The notes below the pieces were generated by a model. The model had not been told where the DNA came from and made no database searches. It was given only the letters and a program-made list of their open reading frames with translations. A DNA stretch of 17,646 bases from CAYWFP01 sp964457365 (GTDB lineage Bacteria; Planctomycetota; SZUA-567). The stretch covers positions 1 to 17,646 of the forward strand of contig CAYWFP010000086.1 of the NCBI GenBank assembly GCA_964457365.1, in the 5' to 3' direction. How positions within the stretch are numbered: the first letter of the stretch is position 1; every line of letters starts with the position of its first letter. The position numbers and the translations under genes were made by a program. Below, in pieces: positions 14,538-17,646 of the stretch.

Positions 14538-15452
14538 ATGCCGCACCTGAAATTGGCCACGCGCGGCTCGGCGTTGGCGCTGGCGCAGAGTCGAACCGTC
14601 GCCGCCGCGCTCGCGGCCACCTTCCCCGACCTGACGGTGGAACTGCTGGCCGTGCGCACCACCGGCGACACGCTGCAAGAGAAGCCGCTCCGGGAGGTGG
14701 GCGGCAAGGGCCTGTTCACCAGGGAGATCGACGCGGCGCTGCTGCGCGGCGAGGCCGACCTGGCGGTGCACAGCATGAAAGATCTGCCAACCACGCTCGC
14801 GCCCGGAACGGCGCTGGCGGCGGTGCCCGAACGCGGCAGCGACGCCGACGTCCTCGCCGGCTTTCTCGGCGCCTCGCCGGAGACCTTGCCGCGCGGCGCG
14901 TTGATCGGCTGCGGCTCCTTGCGGCGCGGGGCGCAACTGCGGCGCTGGCGGCCGGACCTGGAAATCGTGGACGTCCGCGGCAATGTCGAGACGCGGCTGA
15001 AAAAGGCGGAGGAACACGGCTGGGCCGGCACCGTCCTCGCCGCGGCGGGGTTGCGCCGGCTGGGCCTGACCGACGTGCCGCACGTCTCGCTCGCGGAGCG
15101 TCTGCTCCCGGCGGCGGGCCAGGGCGCGCTGGCGGTGACCGCGCGCGCCGACGACGAGGCCACGCGCGCGCTGCTGCAGGCGATCCATCACCGCCCCGGC
15201 GGCCGGCGCGTCGCGGCCGAGCGGGCGTTTCTCCAAACCCTCGGCGCGGGCTGCCACGCCCCGGCGGGCATCCGCACCCGCATCGACGCCGGGTGCCTGA
15301 CGCTCGAGGGCGCGGTCTTTCTGCCGAGCGGCTCGCGCGAGGTCCGCGCCACGCTCGCGGGCGATCCCGAAGCGGCGGCGGCGCTCGGCAAGCGCCTGGC
15401 GTGGCTGGTCCTCGGCCAGGGCGGCGGCGAGATCCTGGCGGAGACGGCATGA
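14538..15452 (+). CDS. hemC: hydroxymethylbilane synthase (porphobilinogen deaminase) HemC
   Basis: A 304-residue enzyme that polymerises four porphobilinogens into hydroxymethylbilane. Motifs are LATRGSALALAQ (6-17), VRTTGD (39-44), GKGLFTREID (56-65), AVHSMKDLP (76-84; the aspartate at 82 is the expected catalytic residue), GCGSLRRGAQL and VRGNVETRL. The dipyrromethane cofactor attaches to a cysteine in GAGCHAPAG; here that is C239. Length is normal. A strong ribosome binding site (14526-14531) sets the start. It is the first gene of the plus-strand pair, and its stop overlaps the next start as ATGA. Confidence 0.97.
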   Translation: MPHLKLATRGSALALAQSRTVAAALAATFPDLTVELLAVRTTGDTLQEKPLREVGGKGLFTREIDAALLRGEADLAVHSMKDLPTTLAPGTALAAVPERGSDADVLAGFLGASPETLPRGALIGCGSLRRGAQLRRWRPDLEIVDVRGNVETRLKKAEEHGWAGTVLAAAGLRRLGLTDVPHVSLAERLLPAAGQGALAVTARADDEATRALLQAIHHRPGGRRVAAERAFLQTLGAGCHAPAGIRTRIDAGCLTLEGAVFLPSGSREVRATLAGDPEAAAALGKRLAWLVLGQGGGEILAETA

Positions 15453-17041
15453 GCGGCGTCTGCTACCTCGTCGGCGCGGGGCCGGGCGATCCGGGGCTCC
15501 TGACGGTGAAGGCGCTCGACTGCCTGCGCCGCGCCGAGGCGGTCTTCTACGATCACCTCGCCGCCGAGGAACTGCTGGCGGAGGCGCCGCCTCAGGCCGA
15601 GCGCCGCTACGTCGGCAAGCGCGCCGGCGAGCACGCCCTGCCGCAGGAGGCGATCAACGCCGAGCTCTGCGCGGCGGTCGCGGCGGGCAGGGTCGTGGTC
15701 CGGCTCAAAGGGGGAGACCCCTTCGTCTTCGGCCGCGGCGGCGAGGAGGCGCAGGCGCTGACCGAGGCGGGCCTGCGCTTCGAGATCGTCCCCGGCGTCA
15801 CCGCCGGCGTGGCGGCGGCGGCGTACGCGGGCATCCCGGTGACGCATCGCGGCGTGGCCACCGCCGTCACCTTCGTCACCGGCCACGAGGCGCCGGAGAA
15901 ACCGCAGACGCAGACCGACTGGGCCGCGCTGGCGAAGTTGCCGCATACCCTGTGCCTCTACATGGGCGTGGGCAACCTCCGCGCCATCAGCGCCGCGCTG
16001 ATCGCCGGCGGGCGCGACGCGCGCGAGCCGGCCGCGGCCATCCGCTGGGGCACCACCCCGCGGCAGGCGACGATCGTCGGCACGCTGGGCGAGCTGGCCG
16101 CGAAGGTCGAGGCCGCCGGGCTGAGGCCGCCGGCGCTGATCGTCGTCGGCGCGGTGGCCGCCCTGCGCGAGAGGCTGCAATGGTTCGAACGCCGGCCGCT
16201 CTTCGGCAGGCGCGTCGTCGTCACCCGCGCGCGCACCCAGGCCAGCCGGCTGGTGGCGAAGCTGCGCGCGCTCGGCGCCGAGACGGCGGAACTGCCGACC
16301 ATCCGCATCGAGCCGGTCGACATCGCCGTCCCCGCAGCGGCCCGCGAGACGCTGGCCGGAGGCGGAGCGCCGGGCGCGGAGTCGCTCGATACGTGCGATC
16401 CGCTGAGCGCCGCGCTGATCCGGCAGCGGACCACGCCGGCCGATTGGGTCGTCTTCACCAGCGTCAACGGCGTCGAACGGGTCGCCGCGCGGCTGGCGGC
16501 GCTGGCGCTGGATCTGCGCGTCTTCGCCGGCAGCCGCCTGGCGGCCATCGGCGCCGCCACCGCCGAAGCGCTGGCGGCAACCGGGCTGCGGGCGGACCTG
16601 GTGCCGCCGACCTTCACCGGCGCGGCGCTCTTCGCGGCGCTGGCGGCAGGCGAGGAACTCGCCGGGAAGCGCTTCCTGCTGCTGCGGGCGGATCTGGCCG
16701 GCGCGGCGCTGCGCGAGGACCTCCTCGCCGCCGGCGCCGAGGTCGTCGAGGCCACCGCCTACCGCACCGCCGCCGCCGAGACGATCCCGCCGGCGGCCGC
16801 GCGGGCGCTGGCCGAAGGGGTCGACGCGCTGACCTTCTGCTCGAGCAGCACCGTGCGCAACTTCGCCGCGCTCATCGGCGCGGGGCTCGGCGAGATCAAC
16901 CGCCAGCCGCGGCCGCTGATCGCCAGCATCGGCCCGATCACCAGCGCCACGCTGCGCGAGCTGAACCTTGCGCCCGATATCGAGGCCGCCCCGCATACCA
17001 TCGACGGCCTTGTCGACGCCTTGCGCGCACGGCTGGGCTGA
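15449..17041 (+). CDS. cobA-hemD: CobA-HemD fusion: uroporphyrinogen-III C-methyltransferase / uroporphyrinogen-III synthase
   Basis: A 530-residue two-domain enzyme. Residues 1 to about 245 are a SAM-dependent uroporphyrinogen III methyltransferase (SUMT, making precorrin-2): LVGAGPGDPGLLTVKA (7-22), RLKGGDPFVFGRGGEE (85-100), VPGVTAGVAAAAYAGIP (114-130) and VTHRG (131-135). Residues about 248-530 are uroporphyrinogen III synthase, starting GRRVVVTRARTQ, with DWVVFTSVNGV, the IGAATAEAL strand and a final IASIGPITSATLRE block. The HemD half closes the ring and the CobA half consumes it at once. This fusion is well known in many anaerobes. The start is set by the ATGA overlap with hemC. This is the SUMT-type cobA, not the adenosyltransferase of the same name. 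Confidence 0.96.
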   Translation: MSGVCYLVGAGPGDPGLLTVKALDCLRRAEAVFYDHLAAEELLAEAPPQAERRYVGKRAGEHALPQEAINAELCAAVAAGRVVVRLKGGDPFVFGRGGEEAQALTEAGLRFEIVPGVTAGVAAAAYAGIPVTHRGVATAVTFVTGHEAPEKPQTQTDWAALAKLPHTLCLYMGVGNLRAISAALIAGGRDAREPAAAIRWGTTPRQATIVGTLGELAAKVEAAGLRPPALIVVGAVAALRERLQWFERRPLFGRRVVVTRARTQASRLVAKLRALGAETAELPTIRIEPVDIAVPAAARETLAGGGAPGAESLDTCDPLSAALIRQRTTPADWVVFTSVNGVERVAARLAALALDLRVFAGSRLAAIGAATAEALAATGLRADLVPPTFTGAALFAALAAGEELAGKRFLLLRADLAGAALREDLLAAGAEVVEATAYRTAAAETIPPAAARALAEGVDALTFCSSSTVRNFAALIGAGLGEINRQPRPLIASIGPITSATLRELNLAPDIEAAPHTIDGLVDALRARLG

Positions 17042-17140
17042 ACCAGCCCGTTTCGGCGGCCGCGGCGGATAAACAATCACGATCATCATCGTCGTTCTCC
17101 TCTACGAACCCGGGATGCTTGCGCCTACACCCGCCACAGG
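17042..17140. other. spacer after cobA-hemD, no clear feature
   Basis: This GC-rich stretch directly follows the cobA-hemD stop. It holds GCCGCGGC-type short palindromes near 17055-17070 but no stem followed by a T run. I see no intrinsic terminator for the plus-strand pair and no gene here. Confidence 0.5.
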
Positions 17141-17310
17141 TTTAAGCGTATCACACCTTACTTTGTATTTTGTCACCAACAGCCTTGATATGCAAGTGAT
17201 AATTTTTAAAAACATTTACCGCTTTTCGTAAATACTTCTCTGATATATTGCAAACCGTTTTATTAAAAGCCTTTACAGAGATGATAAATTTTTCCTCGCC
17301 GTTTTATTTT
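17141..17310. other. 170-bp AT-rich island
   Basis: By direct count 52 of 170 bases are G or C (about 31%), in a window that is otherwise near or above 70%. The edges are abrupt. Within it are TATCAC (17149-17154) and its inverted copy GTGATA (17196-17201), a small inverted repeat ATTTAC/GTAAAT (17214-17219, 17228-17233) and many T or A runs. No ORF, RNA fold or insertion-sequence ends are recognised. It could be a regulatory or protein-binding region, a horizontally acquired scrap, or an insertion remnant; I cannot choose between these. Confidence 0.7.
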
Positions 17311-17333
17311 GCCAATCCTTGCGGCATGGCGTC

Positions 17334-17351
17334 GGGGGGGAGGGGGGGGGG
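17334..17351. repeat. poly-G tract G7-A-G10
   Basis: Seven G, one A, then ten G in a row. Such tracts change length by slipped-strand mispairing and also cause sequencing errors. It lies about 80 bp upstream of the ATG at 17432 and would be inside the longer TTG-started version of the small ORF. Confidence 0.9.
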
Positions 17352-17431
17352 ATACTGCGCCACCCCTCGACGGCACAACTGAAACAGGCCCTCTGTCATG
17401 GGCACCTGCCTTTCATTCATACCGGCAAAAC

Positions 17432-17605
17432 ATGCTGTTGAACGCGTACTCGCCGCTCCTGCCAATGCGCGCGGTGCGCAGGATGCCGGCAACGCTGATC
17501 GTCGTCGACGCGGCGGGGACGGCGCGGCTGCACGAGGTGGGCGGCAATAGCGGCGGCAATAGCGGCGGCAATAGCGGCGGCAATCCGCCGGCGGCGGCGG
17601 AGTAG
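17432..17605 (+). CDS. doubtful small ORF with Gly-Gly-Asn-Ser repeats
   Basis: An ATG-started frame of 57 codons ending at TAG 17605; the frame is also open upstream to a TTG at 17309, which would give 98 codons and run through the poly-G tract. I do not recognise it. The middle has a short hydrophobic strand followed by an acid (LIVVDAAGTARLHEV, about 23-37), then GGNS three and three-quarter times, then PPAAAE. Neither start has a convincing ribosome binding site. It sits just upstream of a terminator-like hairpin, which mildly favours a real transcript end. It may be a tiny gene, the tail of a decayed gene, or noncoding DNA. Confidence 0.25.
   Translation: MLLNAYSPLLPMRAVRRMPATLIVVDAAGTARLHEVGGNSGGNSGGNSGGNPPAAAE
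17540..17584 (+). repeat. 12-bp tandem repeat GGCGGCAATAGC, 3.75 copies
   Basis: Three identical 12-base units (17540-17551, 17552-17563, 17564-17575) and a fourth cut after 9 bases (17576-17584). In the small plus-strand frame each unit encodes Gly-Gly-Asn-Ser. Since 12 is a multiple of three, changes in copy number would not shift the frame. Confidence 0.95.
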
Positions 17606-17620
17606 ACGCGGCACGGGCGC

Positions 17621-17646
17621 AAAAAAGACCGGGAGGTTTCCCTCCC
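17621..17646. terminator. likely bidirectional intrinsic terminator, cut by the window end
   Basis: A run of six A (17621-17626) is followed by GACC, then a stem GGGAGG (17631-17636), loop TTTC and CCTCCC (17641-17646). If the sequence continues with the complement GGTC and a T run, this is a bidirectional terminator. Only the left arm, the inner stem and the A run are visible. Read on the minus strand it already has a hairpin followed by six U, enough to end a leftward transcript entering from beyond the window. Confidence 0.7.

Noticed and set aside
17042..17140. Intrinsic terminator directly after cobA-hemD
   Set aside because: Short GC palindromes are present but no stem is followed by a T run.
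17141..17310. Insertion sequence or CRISPR leader in the AT-rich island
   Set aside because: No transposase fragment, no matching terminal inverted repeats with target duplication, and no direct repeats with spacers are visible.
17304..17492. A 62-codon minus-strand frame over the poly-G tract
   Set aside because: TTG start, no ribosome binding site, no recognisable content and a proline run created only by the poly-G tract.

Overview
This is a very GC-rich bacterial segment occupied almost entirely by genes for making the corrin ring of vitamin B12 by the oxygen-independent, cobalt-early route, together with the tetrapyrrole enzymes that feed it. The enzymes CbiL, CbiH, CbiF, CbiG, CbiD, CbiE, CbiJ and CbiX, with no CobG or CobNST, point to an anaerobic or facultative bacterium. 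HemL indicates the C5 (glutamate) route to 5-aminolevulinate. The tRNA encodes its own CCA and the promoters look sigma70-like. The sequence alone does not fix the phylum. The combination of fusions (CobD-CbiP, CbiX-CbiC, CobA-HemD) with high GC would suit a PVC-type or deltaproteobacterial-type lineage, but that is a guess.

Layout. Positions 1-76 (minus) are a tRNA-Ala(CGC) with its own promoter at 110-138. From 172 to 14417 (minus strand, read right to left) runs one tightly packed block of 14 genes: precorrin-2 dehydrogenase (sirC-like), hemB, hemL, cbiL, cobD-cbiP fusion, cbiB, cbiA, cbiX-cbiC fusion, cbiD, cbiE, cbiF, cbiG (short form), cbiH, cbiJ. Every one of its 13 junctions overlaps, ten of them by the four bases ATGA or GTGA, so the block is almost certainly one translationally coupled operon. 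A 120-bp divergent spacer (14418-14537) separates it from a plus-strand pair, hemC and a cobA-hemD fusion (14538-17041), also joined by ATGA.

How the genes work together. HemL makes 5-aminolevulinate, HemB porphobilinogen, HemC the linear tetrapyrrole and the HemD half uroporphyrinogen III. The CobA half methylates this to precorrin-2, the sirC product oxidises it to sirohydrochlorin, and the CbiX half inserts cobalt. CbiL, CbiH, CbiF, CbiG, CbiD, CbiJ, CbiE and the CbiC half complete the ring to cobyrinate, CbiA makes the a,c-diamide, the CbiP half amidates to cobyric acid, and CbiB with the CobD half add the aminopropanol arm. Not seen here are CbiT (C15 methylation and decarboxylation), HemA, the corrinoid adenosyltransferase and the nucleotide-loop genes (cobU, cobS, cobT). 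No cobalamin riboswitch fits in front of either operon.

The right-hand 605 bp (17042-17646) hold no confident gene. They contain a sharp 170-bp AT-rich island (about 31% GC), a long poly-G tract, a small doubtful ORF ending in Gly-Gly-Asn-Ser repeats, and the left part of what looks like a bidirectional terminator cut by the window edge. I found no wholly new system. The notable points are the gene fusions, the CbiG lacking its middle domain, the missing CbiT, and the unexplained AT-rich/poly-G region.
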